Assembly (NCBI GenBank): GCA_964575975.1
Contig: CAZNTU010000293.1
Span: 1 to 6,194, forward strand
Length of the DNA: 6,194 nt
DNA from: G963674505 sp964575975
Lineage (GTDB): Bacteria > Desulfobacterota > Desulfobacteria > Desulfobacterales > SKZT01
Direction of reading: 5' to 3'
Below the pieces are notes generated by a model. That model saw only the letters and a program-made list of their open reading frames with translations, was not told the DNA's origin and searched no databases. The position numbers and the translations under genes are program-made. This document shows, piece by piece, positions 1-5,626 of the stretch (positions within the stretch are counted from its first letter, which is position 1; each line of letters opens with the position of its first letter).

Positions 1-32
1 GTTATTGGGTATTAGTTATTGGGTATTAGTTA
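1..32. repeat. 14-base tandem repeat at the left edge
   Basis: The unit GTTATTGGGTATTA occurs twice head to tail (1-14 and 15-28) and a third copy begins with GTTA at 29-32 before the pattern ends. The array starts at the window edge, so more copies may lie outside. It is AT-rich, non-coding, and lies 3' of the permease gene. Short arrays of this kind are common slippage products between genes. No function can be read from it. Confidence 0.85.
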
Positions 33-99
33 AGAGGTATCGCATCGGAACTTTGATCTCTATGACTGTTTTTCCTTTCGTTGTTTTTTTATTTTCCGT

Positions 100-1491
100 T
101 TAAGCGGACAGGGAACCGAAAATCAAGCCGCTGATCGTGGCAATGATTATTACAAGGCATACGAACGCCACCGTTTTCTTGGTTCCCAGCACGCTGCGAA
201 TGACCAGCATGTTCGGAAGGCTCAGCGCCGGTCCGGCCAGCAGCAGCGCCAGCGCGGGCCCCTTGCCCATCCCCGATCCGATAAGCCCTTGCAGGATCGG
301 GACCTCCGTCAAAGTGGCGAAATACATGAAAGCGCCCACCACCGAGGCGAAAAGGTTCGCCCAAAGGGAATTTCCGCCCACCAGGCCTGCGACCCACGCG
401 GATGGAATCAACCCCTCCGAACCGGGTCTTCCCAGAAGCAGGCCAGCGACCAGGACGCCCGCGAAAAGCAGTGGCATGATTTGCCTGGAAAATTCCCAAG
501 TGGATATGAACCACGATTCCGTCTCTCCCCGGGTCGAGGCGAGCAAAACGACAACCGCCACGATGCCGGCGGAAAAAGCTATCAGCGGCCGATTCGGAAA
601 CCCGTAGGCAAGGGCGGCGACCGCGACGGCGGCCAGGACCACCTTGTACAACCTTACACCGAACCAACGGACGAAAATCGCGCCCAAGGCAAGCGCGAAA
701 AAGCCGGTAAGATACCATTTCACGGAAAACACCGCGTGCCAGAAGCCGTCGGACCCCTCGGGCTCCCCCCATGTCGCGAATACCAGCAACAGAACCATGA
801 CGGCGAAGTAAAGGGCGGTCTGCCAAAGCGGACGATCGACTTCGGGCTCGGGCATGTGAAGAGCGGACTGGGCCTTTTCCTCCTCCTCCTTGCGGAAAAG
901 CAGGTGCATGACCAGTCCTATGACGACGCTGAACAGCACCGCGCCGACCGCCCGCGCGATCCCGATGTCCGGTCCCAGGATTCTCGCCGTGAGAATGATC
1001 GCCAACACATTGATGGCCGGACCGGAATAAAGAAAAGCGATGGCCGGACCCAACCCCGCTCCCCTTTTCCAAATCCCCGCGAAGAGCGGCAGCACGGTAC
1101 ACGAACAAACCGCCAGGATCGTTCCGGATACAGCGGCCACGCCGTACGACAGCATTTTATTGGCGCCCGCCCCCAAATACTTCAATACGGCGGCCTGGGA
1201 TACGAAGACCGAAATCGCCCCGGCAATGAAGAGCGTCGGCACCAGGCACAGCAAAACGTGCTCCTGCGCATACCATTTGGCGAGTGCCAAGGACTCGATC
1301 ACCGAGGACGTAAACCGCTGGTTGTCCACCGGAAGCCAGAACACGAGCAAAAAGGTCCCTATAATAACGGAGAGCGGTTTCCATATCTGCACCCAATCGA
1401 TAATGCTTGGCTCTTTGGGCTCTCCTGACGTCTTTCCGACCGAGTCCCCCAAGCCGTCGCGGTACGTCGCGACCGAACCCGTATTGCTCAT
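100..1491 (-). CDS. ArsP/DUF318-type permease, probable arsenical (or metal) efflux
   Basis: This encodes a 463-residue inner-membrane protein with roughly ten hydrophobic segments, of the predicted permease family that includes ArsP (PF03773/DUF318). ArsP exports trivalent organic arsenicals such as methylarsenite; the substrate here is inferred. A hydrophilic N-terminus (1-36) precedes the first helix (about 39-53). The family signature is at about 129-165: CSCTVLPLFAG (Cys129, Cys131), then a glycine-rich turn and SGPAIN. A related block at about 395-436 (TEVPILQG then LAGPALSLPN) marks a second, duplicated half. A charged loop with a KEEEEK stretch (about 200-222) separates the halves. 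The ATG at 1491 is chosen because AAGGAGGG lies about 9 bases upstream; the in-frame ATG at 1542 has no such site and would add a hydrophilic 17-residue tail. The gene is transcribed away from the ars operon. A metal cation substrate is an alternative, since related permeases are linked to copper or zinc. Confidence 0.85.
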   Translation of the reverse strand: MSNTGSVATYRDGLGDSVGKTSGEPKEPSIIDWVQIWKPLSVIIGTFLLVFWLPVDNQRFTSSVIESLALAKWYAQEHVLLCLVPTLFIAGAISVFVSQAAVLKYLGAGANKMLSYGVAAVSGTILAVCSCTVLPLFAGIWKRGAGLGPAIAFLYSGPAINVLAIILTARILGPDIGIARAVGAVLFSVVIGLVMHLLFRKEEEEKAQSALHMPEPEVDRPLWQTALYFAVMVLLLVFATWGEPEGSDGFWHAVFSVKWYLTGFFALALGAIFVRWFGVRLYKVVLAAVAVAALAYGFPNRPLIAFSAGIVAVVVLLASTRGETESWFISTWEFSRQIMPLLFAGVLVAGLLLGRPGSEGLIPSAWVAGLVGGNSLWANLFASVVGAFMYFATLTEVPILQGLIGSGMGKGPALALLLAGPALSLPNMLVIRSVLGTKKTVAFVCLVIIIATISGLIFGSLSA

Positions 1492-1500
1492 TTTTTTCAA

Positions 1501-1508
1501 CCCTCCTT
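1501..1508 (-). promoter_or_regulatory. Ribosome binding site that fixes the permease start
   Basis: Read on the minus strand this is AAGGAGGG, close to the ideal anti-16S match, and it ends 9 bases before the ATG at 1491. It supports that start over the upstream in-frame ATG at 1542. Confidence 0.8.
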
Positions 1509-1634
1509 CATTTTTCTTGCGTTCAAGCTCTCCAAAACGCAATCTCTTTTGTTTACGGTTTGGAAAAAATCGAAAAGGCGGCGGTTCTCGAAACGAAAAA
1601 ACGCGAACTCTCCGGTTCTATATCGATGAAATGG

Positions 1635-1663
1635 AATATGACGGTTCGGGTTCGTTTTGTCAA
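1635..1663 (-). promoter_or_regulatory. Sigma-70-like promoter for the permease
   Basis: On the minus strand a perfect TTGACA (1663-1658) is followed after 17 bases by CATATT (1640-1635), which matches the -10 consensus at four of six positions. Transcription would start near 1628 and run into the permease with a leader of about 137 bases. The call rests on sequence match and placement only. Confidence 0.5.
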
Positions 1664-1764
1664 CAGTTTTTCGAACAAAGGCCGCGATTCTCGTACAACA
1701 CCGTAAAAACGCCAATATAGAGAGACTTTACGCGTTCGCTTTTCTTCGGAAATATTTTTTTCGA

Positions 1765-1794
1765 TTGACAAGGCATAATGGGGAAAGCTATCGT
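1765..1794 (+). promoter_or_regulatory. Sigma-70-like promoter for the ars operon
   Basis: A perfect TTGACA at 1765-1770 is followed after 18 bases by TATCGT (1789-1794), four of six matches to the -10 consensus. The start would be near 1801, giving a leader of about 73 bases to the arsF-like ATG. The weak -10 and a palindrome covering it fit a promoter that is repressed or needs help. The alternative hexamer CATAAT at 1774-1779 is too close to the -35 to be paired with it. Confidence 0.5.
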
Positions 1795-1804
1795 GAATCA
1801 CGAT
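1790..1804. promoter_or_regulatory. Perfect 15-base palindrome, candidate operator
   Basis: ATCGTGAATCACGAT is a perfect inverted repeat with seven-base arms around a central A. It overlaps the proposed -10 hexamer and transcription start of the ars operon, where a repressor dimer would block polymerase. The sequence is not the classical ArsR ATCAA-N6-TTGAT operator, so the cognate regulator is unknown, and no regulator gene is present in the window. Confidence 0.5.
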
Positions 1805-1873
1805 TCGGCGAAATAAAATTCGCGAAAGAGGGTTTTTCGAAACACATGTCACATACATGGACGGAATCGCATT

Positions 1874-2317
1874 ATGAGAATATTTCGAAACGCAACGCCA
1901 TACCTTTATATATTGACAATGCTCCTGATATCGGTCTTTTTTTCGACATCGCCGGGACGGGCCGGCGAGGCAAAGCAGAATGGAGTTGTCGTCTATTATT
2001 TCCACAGAACGGTCAGGTGTCCTTCCTGCACAATGCTCGAGGAGTTTGCGCGCGACGCGGTCGAATTCGGATTCGACGGGGAATCGAAAAAACGCGACCT
2101 TACATTCGAAGCCGTCAACCTGGACGACGATAAAAACGGGCGCTTTGTCGAACATTACAGTCTTTCCGCCCAATCCATCGTGATATCGGAAATCGAAGAC
2201 GGCAAGGAGAAAAGGTGGAAGAGACTGGACGAGGTTTGGACGCTTTTGCACGACGAGGGGCGAGTCTTCGAATACATACGGGAGGAAATCCTCGATTATC
2301 TGAACCGAAATCCTTGA
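1874..2317 (+). CDS. arsF: ArsF-family exported thioredoxin-fold protein
   Basis: This is a 147-residue protein with an N-terminal signal peptide: a basic start with Arg2 and Arg5, a hydrophobic core at about 9-23, and likely cleavage near GRAGEA (28-33). The mature part begins with a thioredoxin-like strand (VVVYYFHRT, 38-46) leading straight to the CPSC motif (Cys49, Cys52). A second strand (FEAVNLDD, 78-85) and a third (SIVISEI, 101-107) followed by a KRWKRL segment match the ArsF family as I know it (nitrophenyl compound nitroreductase subunit ArsF). In Shewanella, arsEFG was linked to resistance against nitroaromatic arsenicals, with ArsE and ArsF needed for nitro reduction. No arsE or arsG is visible here, so a general extracytoplasmic thiol-redox role is equally possible. 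It is the first gene of the operon. Its ribosome binding site is weak (GGACGGA, about 8 bases before ATG). Confidence 0.8.
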   Translation: MRIFRNATPYLYILTMLLISVFFSTSPGRAGEAKQNGVVVYYFHRTVRCPSCTMLEEFARDAVEFGFDGESKKRDLTFEAVNLDDDKNGRFVEHYSLSAQSIVISEIEDGKEKRWKRLDEVWTLLHDEGRVFEYIREEILDYLNRNP

Positions 2318-2329
2318 TAAATCCTTGAT
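2308..2329. repeat. 11-base tandem duplication over the arsF-like stop
   Basis: AAATCCTTGAT occurs twice with no gap (2308-2318 and 2319-2329). The first copy contains the TGA stop of the upstream gene, the second lies in the 75-base gap before the next gene. It looks like a recent slippage duplication that left the protein end unchanged. Confidence 0.85.
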
Positions 2330-2392
2330 TCGTGTCCGTTCGCCGACGGCGAATTCAATTTTTTTCAAAAGCCGAAACAAAGGAGGCGTATC

Positions 2393-3022
2393 ATGGGAGT
2401 CGAACAGGAAATGGCGGAAATCTATCCGCCGACATCCGAGGAACTCGTCGAGTATCTGCCCGAGACGGACTGCGGGGGCTGCGGATTTCCGAGTTGTTTG
2501 GAATTTGCGTCCGCAGTGCTGGAAAGAAGGACCGAACCTCGAGATTGTTCGGAACTGGATCGAAAATTTTGCGACCTTCTGGCGTCGATCGTTAAACTGG
2601 AAAAAAATCCTATTCCGTACAACATAATGATGGAACAGGTGCCGTGCGGGCTTATCGAGACGAACGATCCCGCAGAGAGCGCGCCTCTTCTGATTACCTG
2701 CAATTTTCGCGAAACTGTCCGGATTATGAAGGAAATCCTCGAGAAGACCGGCACGAGAGCTTTTCTTCTGCCTTCGCACACCCACGGCTATTCGGTGGAC
2801 AATGCCGTTCACGAAAGGATGTTCAAAGCCGTCGAAATCTGGAAGGCGATGCAGGAGAACGCGGTCTCCGAAAAAACGGGCAGCTCCGTCATCGTGCTCC
2901 CCGGGTTGGCGGAATCGGAAAGAAACGCGGTAAGACAATTGACGAGACGGGAGGTTCTTGTCGGCCCGGTCTCCGGCTTTCTTGCGCCGCTCTTTTTGTT
3001 CCGGAACCATTTATGTCCGTAA
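2393..3022 (+). CDS. Fe-S and corrinoid-type domain protein, related to AcsC/CdhE
   Basis: This 209-residue soluble protein has two parts. Residues 21-60 form a four-cysteine Fe-S domain with Cys27, Cys30, Cys35 and Cys52 (CX2CX4CX16C, seen as TDCGGCGFPSC), the spacing of the PF04060 domain at the start of the corrinoid iron-sulfur protein large subunit AcsC/CdhE. Residues 96-203 resemble the C-terminal CdhD/AcsC corrinoid-binding domain: LLITCNF (99-105) matches the SPVLVTxNF strand, THGYSVDNA (130-138) the T-x-G-x-x-V helix cap, SSVIVLPGLA (164-173) the next strand, and VLVGPVSG (188-195) the GPxxxxxxP loop. The central TIM barrel that holds methyl-tetrahydrofolate in AcsC is absent; the full family member is about 440-450 residues. 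HgcA shares the same corrinoid fold. The start has a strong AGGAGG 6 bases upstream. Its biochemical role is unknown; corrinoid binding and a metalloid substrate are inferences from fold and place. Confidence 0.78.
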   Translation: MGVEQEMAEIYPPTSEELVEYLPETDCGGCGFPSCLEFASAVLERRTEPRDCSELDRKFCDLLASIVKLEKNPIPYNIMMEQVPCGLIETNDPAESAPLLITCNFRETVRIMKEILEKTGTRAFLLPSHTHGYSVDNAVHERMFKAVEIWKAMQENAVSEKTGSSVIVLPGLAESERNAVRQLTRREVLVGPVSGFLAPLFLFRNHLCP

Positions 3023-3082
3023 CCGAGACGCACAGCGCGGAAATGATCGCGAAGCCTCGCACCTACCGACGCGACGGTTCTG

Positions 3083-3131
3083 ATTAAAGGCAAAAAAAAT
3101 CTAACATTCAATTAAAGGAATCCTAACATTC
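3083..3131. repeat. Interleaved short direct repeats upstream of arsC
   Basis: Two motifs alternate: ATTAAAGG at 3083-3090 and 3111-3118, and CTAACATTC at 3101-3109 and 3123-3131. The pair is therefore present twice, with spacings of 28 and 22 bases. They lie in the 176-base gap between the Fe-S protein and arsC, the largest gap inside the operon. They may be the trace of a local duplication or binding sites for a regulator of an internal promoter; no clear -35/-10 pair is visible. Confidence 0.6.
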
Positions 3132-3198
3132 CCGGTGTATCGGCGTCCGAAGGAAGATCGATTCGCAACTGAAACAACAAACAAACAGGGAGTGCGAA

Positions 3199-3645
3199 AT
3201 GGAAAATAAAACCAGAATTTTGGTCATTTGCCAGCACAACAGCGGAAGAAGCCAGATAGCGGAGGCGTACATCAGAAAATTCGGAGGGGACGGAGTCCAT
3301 GTGGAAAGCGCCGGACTGGAACCGGCGGAGAAGCTCAATCCTTTGGTGGTGGAAGTTATGAGGGAGGACGGTTTCGATTTGTCGCGAGCCTCTACGCAGA
3401 GCGTATTCGAATTGTTCAAACATGGAAGGCTTTTCGATCACGTCGTTACCGTCTGCAATGACGGAGAAAGCAAATGCCCGATTTTCCCGGGCATCACCAA
3501 GCGGTGGCATTGGCCGTTTCCAGATCCGGCCGCCGTGGAAGGGGACCCGCAGGAACGCCTCGATAAGGTCAGAGGCATTCGCGACATGATTAAAGAAAAA
3601 ATTTCGGCGATGAAATCGGAATCGGATCGGACGATTTTTTCATAG
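3199..3645 (+). CDS. arsC: Arsenate reductase ArsC, low-molecular-weight phosphatase type
   Basis: This 148-residue cytoplasmic enzyme reduces arsenate to arsenite. The phosphatase-like P-loop is CQHNSGRS with nucleophile Cys11 and Arg17 (CX5R). The relay cysteines are Cys86 and Cys93 in VCNDGESKCP, seven residues apart as in the Staphylococcus pI258 enzyme (Cys82/Cys89), so the full triad for thioredoxin-coupled recycling is present. The general acid is Asp109 in FPDPA. Length fits the family (about 130-150). The ATG at 3199 has AGGGAG six bases upstream. It sits 110 bases before acr3, giving the standard reduce-and-export pair. The His in the P-loop is common in one branch of the family (HNSGRS rather than GNSCRS). 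The exported ArsF-like protein cannot be its reductant, as it is on the other side of the membrane; host thioredoxin is the expected donor. Confidence 0.96.
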   Translation: MENKTRILVICQHNSGRSQIAEAYIRKFGGDGVHVESAGLEPAEKLNPLVVEVMREDGFDLSRASTQSVFELFKHGRLFDHVVTVCNDGESKCPIFPGITKRWHWPFPDPAAVEGDPQERLDKVRGIRDMIKEKISAMKSESDRTIFS

Positions 3646-3666
3646 GGGGTCGGGATCGCGTTAGGC

Positions 3667-3696
3667 CTTCATGCGAAGCGCCCCTCTGATCGAGGG
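3667..3696 (+). other. Two small hairpins between arsC and acr3
   Basis: CTTC-atgc-GAAG (3667-3678) and CCCTC-tgatc-GAGGG (3682-3696) can each form a short stem. No T-run follows, so a terminator is unlikely. They might affect mRNA stability or translation of acr3, but stems this short also occur by chance. Confidence 0.35.
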
Positions 3697-3754
3697 CCGA
3701 AAGAACGGTCGCTGTGTATTACAGGCTGGCCGAAGAAAGAAAAGAAAAAACGAA

Positions 3755-4846
3755 ATGACAGAATCGACCATCAAAAACTTAAGCTTTCTGGACCGCTTTC
3801 TTACGCTGTGGATTTTCCTGGCCATGGCGGCCGGTGTTTTCGGGGGCTACCTGCATCCCGGCGTGCGCGACTTCATCAACGTTTTCCAGGCGGGAACCAC
3901 CAACATTCCCATCGCAGTCGGTCTGATCCTGATGATGTATCCCCCTTTGGCCAAGGTGCGGTACGAAAAACTTGGATTCGTCTTTAGAGACTTCAAGATC
4001 CTCGCCTTGTCCCTGGTTCAGAACTGGATCGTCGGGCCGATTCTGATGTTCCTTCTGGCCGTCGCTTTTCTGTCCGGCCACCACGAGTACATGGTGGGTC
4101 TGATAATGATCGGCCTGGCCCGCTGCATCGCCATGGTCCTGGTGTGGAATGATCTGGCGAAGGGCGACGCGGAATACTGCGCGGGCCTGGTGGCGTTCAA
4201 TTCCATTTTCCAGGTGCTGTTCTTCTCGGTCTACGCGTGGTTCTTCATCACGGTCCTGCCGGGATGGTTCGGAATCGAGGGAGCGGTCGTCGACGTCACC
4301 ATCGGCCAGATCGCCGAAAGCGTCTTTATCTATCTGGGCATCCCGTTCATCGCCGGACTGGTCACCCGTATTGTCGGTTTGAAAACCAAAGGGGAGCAGT
4401 GGTATCGCGAACGCTTCATTCCCAGAATCAGCCCCCTGACGCTGATCGCCCTGCTTTTCACCATCGTGGTCATGTTCTCGCTGAAGGGCGAGTACATCGT
4501 GAAGCTTCCCCTGGACGTAGTCCGCATCGCCGTTCCGTTGTGCGTCTATTTCCTGGTCATGTTTCTGATCAGCTTTTTCATGTCCATGAAACTGGGGGCC
4601 ACCTACGAACAGACCGCCACCTTGTCCTTTACGGCGGCTTCCAACAACTTCGAACTGGCCATCGCCGTGGCGGTGGCGGTGTTCGGGATCGATTCGGGGG
4701 AAGCTTTCGCGGCGGTGATCGGTCCGCTGGTGGAGGTGCCGGTTCTGATCGGTCTGGTCAACGTGGCCCTCTGGTTGAAACGAAAGTATTTCCCGTTCAC
4801 GAGACGCACCCCCGCCGGGGTTTGCCACGTGACCTGCGAAAATTGA
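3755..4846 (+). CDS. acr3: Arsenite efflux permease ACR3
   Basis: This 363-residue inner-membrane protein of the bile/arsenite/riboflavin transporter superfamily extrudes arsenite (and in some members antimonite). About ten hydrophobic helices are visible. The conserved helix-4 cysteine is Cys124 in GLARCIAMVLVWN (120-132), and the essential helix-9 glutamate is Glu300 in SNNFELAIAV (296-305). Both residues are required in characterised Acr3 proteins. Also typical are GLILMMYPPLAKVRYE (56-71) and VEVPVLI (326-332). The start at 3755 is chosen because family homology begins just after it (SFLDRFLTLWIFLAM); an in-frame ATG at 3671 would add 28 basic, unrelated residues. The ribosome binding site at 3755 is only a weak purine run. 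The C-terminus ends with CHVTCEN, a C-x3-C pair just after the last helix. Expression is presumably shared with arsC, 110 bases upstream, and it is followed 56 bases later by the stress protein. Confidence 0.97.
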   Translation: MTESTIKNLSFLDRFLTLWIFLAMAAGVFGGYLHPGVRDFINVFQAGTTNIPIAVGLILMMYPPLAKVRYEKLGFVFRDFKILALSLVQNWIVGPILMFLLAVAFLSGHHEYMVGLIMIGLARCIAMVLVWNDLAKGDAEYCAGLVAFNSIFQVLFFSVYAWFFITVLPGWFGIEGAVVDVTIGQIAESVFIYLGIPFIAGLVTRIVGLKTKGEQWYRERFIPRISPLTLIALLFTIVVMFSLKGEYIVKLPLDVVRIAVPLCVYFLVMFLISFFMSMKLGATYEQTATLSFTAASNNFELAIAVAVAVFGIDSGEAFAAVIGPLVEVPVLIGLVNVALWLKRKYFPFTRRTPAGVCHVTCEN

Positions 4847-4866
4847 TTCGGGAAAACATCGAGAGG

Positions 4867-4887
4867 CCGCCGGCAAATGGCCGGCGG
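4867..4887 (+). other. GC-rich hairpin between acr3 and the usp gene
   Basis: CCGCCGGC (4867-4874) and GCCGGCGG (4880-4887) form a perfect eight-base-pair stem with an AAATG loop. It ends four bases before the GGAGGTGA ribosome binding site of the next gene. With no T-run it is not a classical terminator; likely effects are protection of the acr3 mRNA 3' end or tuning of downstream translation. Confidence 0.75.
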
Positions 4888-4902
4888 AACCGGAGGTGAC
4901 CA

Positions 4903-5427
4903 ATGGGATTCCATAAACCCGACATCAAGCACATACTGCTTGCGACCGATCTTTCCGAGAACGCCGAGCGTGCCTTCGGATACGCAGCCAGCCTGGCCGA
5001 CGCCTGCGATGCCTCAGTCACGGTATTGCACGTGCTGGAAGAGATTCCCCCCAAAGCCGAACTGATGGTGATGCTGTTCGAAGGCCTCGAGAGAGAGGCG
5101 GAAATTCGGAAAAGAGACGAGGCGGAAATTCTAGGACGGGTCGAGCGCTTCGTCGAACGATATTGCGACGCGTTCAAAGAGCGGTTCCCGGCCTGCCGGT
5201 TGTTTGTGAAATCCGTAGTCGTGGAAAAAGGCGATCCGGTAAAACGAATCCTGCGCAACGCCTATCGCGACGGATACGATGTGTTAGTGATGGGCGCAAG
5301 AGGCTTTGGATTCGTCCGGGGCATTCTGATGGGCAGTACCTCCCAAGCCGTGGTTCGGCAGTGCCGCATCCCGGTACTTGTCGTACCGCCCGAAGCGGAG
5401 GCCGCGAACGAAAACGCCATAGTATAA
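4903..5427 (+). CDS. Universal stress protein, UspA family, ATP-binding type
   Basis: This 174-residue cytoplasmic protein has a single Usp domain. The first strand and its aspartate are seen as HILLATDLSE (10-19, Asp16). The nucleotide-binding signature G-x2-G-x9-G-S is complete: Gly131, Gly134, Gly144, Ser145 in MGARG to MGSTSQ, followed by the last strand IPVLVVPPE (156-164). The protein is longer than the usual 140-150 residues because of a charged helical insert at about 52-90 and a short tail. The start has an excellent GGAGGTGA three bases before ATG. It is the last gene of the run that carries acr3. Usp proteins act as dimers in stress signalling; a specific arsenic role is not established, so co-transcription implies only a general stress function. 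Confidence 0.94.
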   Translation: MGFHKPDIKHILLATDLSENAERAFGYAASLADACDASVTVLHVLEEIPPKAELMVMLFEGLEREAEIRKRDEAEILGRVERFVERYCDAFKERFPACRLFVKSVVVEKGDPVKRILRNAYRDGYDVLVMGARGFGFVRGILMGSTSQAVVRQCRIPVLVVPPEAEAANENAIV

Positions 5428-5486
5428 AATGCCAAATTGATCCACGCAGGGCCAGACGTTTCAAAAAAGTTCGAACGATCCGTCTT

Positions 5487-5520
5487 GAATTTCCGGCGTT
5501 ATTTCGGTTCGGCGGAATTC
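5487..5520 (+). other. Bulged stem-loop downstream of the usp gene
   Basis: GAATTTCCG (5487-5495) can pair with CGGAATTC (5513-5520) with one bulged T and a 17-base loop. A run of six T lies about 18 bases further on, too far for a standard intrinsic terminator. It could still mark the 3' end of the ars-usp transcript. Weak evidence. Confidence 0.25.
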
Positions 5521-5572
5521 GTCCGTATACTCTCCGCTTTTTTCGAAGTTTCTCGTTCTATAATTTACTTGT

Positions 5573-5596
5573 GTTTCTTTTTAAGGAAAAATAAAC
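5573..5596. repeat. AT-rich inverted repeat
   Basis: GTTTCTTTTT and AAAAATAAAC are inverted copies with one mismatch around an AAGG loop. It could act as a weak terminator on either strand, but stability is low because almost all pairs are A-T. Confidence 0.35.
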
Positions 5597-5626
5597 TGAC
5601 GGACAATAGAAAAATGGAGGCCGGAA

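Larger units (their letters stand above)
1492..1873. other. Divergent intergenic control region without genes
   Basis: This 382-base stretch separates the permease from the ars operon. No frame here gives a credible protein; the open frames crossing it are continuations of antisense frames. It is more AT-rich than the flanking genes and contains two TTGACA hexamers facing outward about 100 bases apart, one per strand, and a perfect palindrome over the plus-strand start site. Both transcripts would have fairly long leaders (about 140 and 70 bases). I see no riboswitch or RNA gene. Confidence 0.7.

Noticed and set aside
289..1428. 379-codon open frame on the plus strand opposite the permease
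   Set aside because: The translation is dominated by Arg, Gln, Asp and Gly without fold-like pattern, whereas the minus-strand frame gives a clear polytopic membrane protein.
1808..1823. Inverted repeat GCGAA...TTCGC next to the candidate operator
   Set aside because: Arms are only five bases with a six-base AT spacer in a TCGA-rich region; chance is likely.
1553..3010. 485-codon open frame on the minus strand opposite arsF and the Fe-S protein gene
   Set aside because: It is antisense to two genes with recognisable domains and good starts. Its translation is rich in Arg, Phe and His with no recognisable domain, and it crosses the intergenic control region. It is a shadow frame.
3671..3754. 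Upstream in-frame ATG for acr3 adding 28 residues
   Set aside because: The added segment is basic and unrelated to ACR3 N-termini, and family similarity begins right after the ATG at 3755. It cannot be fully excluded because the ribosome binding site at 3755 is weak.
3779..4903. 374-codon open frame on the minus strand opposite acr3
   Set aside because: It is the antisense of the ACR3 helices, low-complexity in Asp, Gln, His and Arg, and has no known domain.
5536..5564. Promoter with TATAAT at 5559-5564 driving the permease fragment
   Set aside because: The -10 is perfect but nothing resembling TTGACA lies 16-18 bases upstream, and the downstream frame is a relic.
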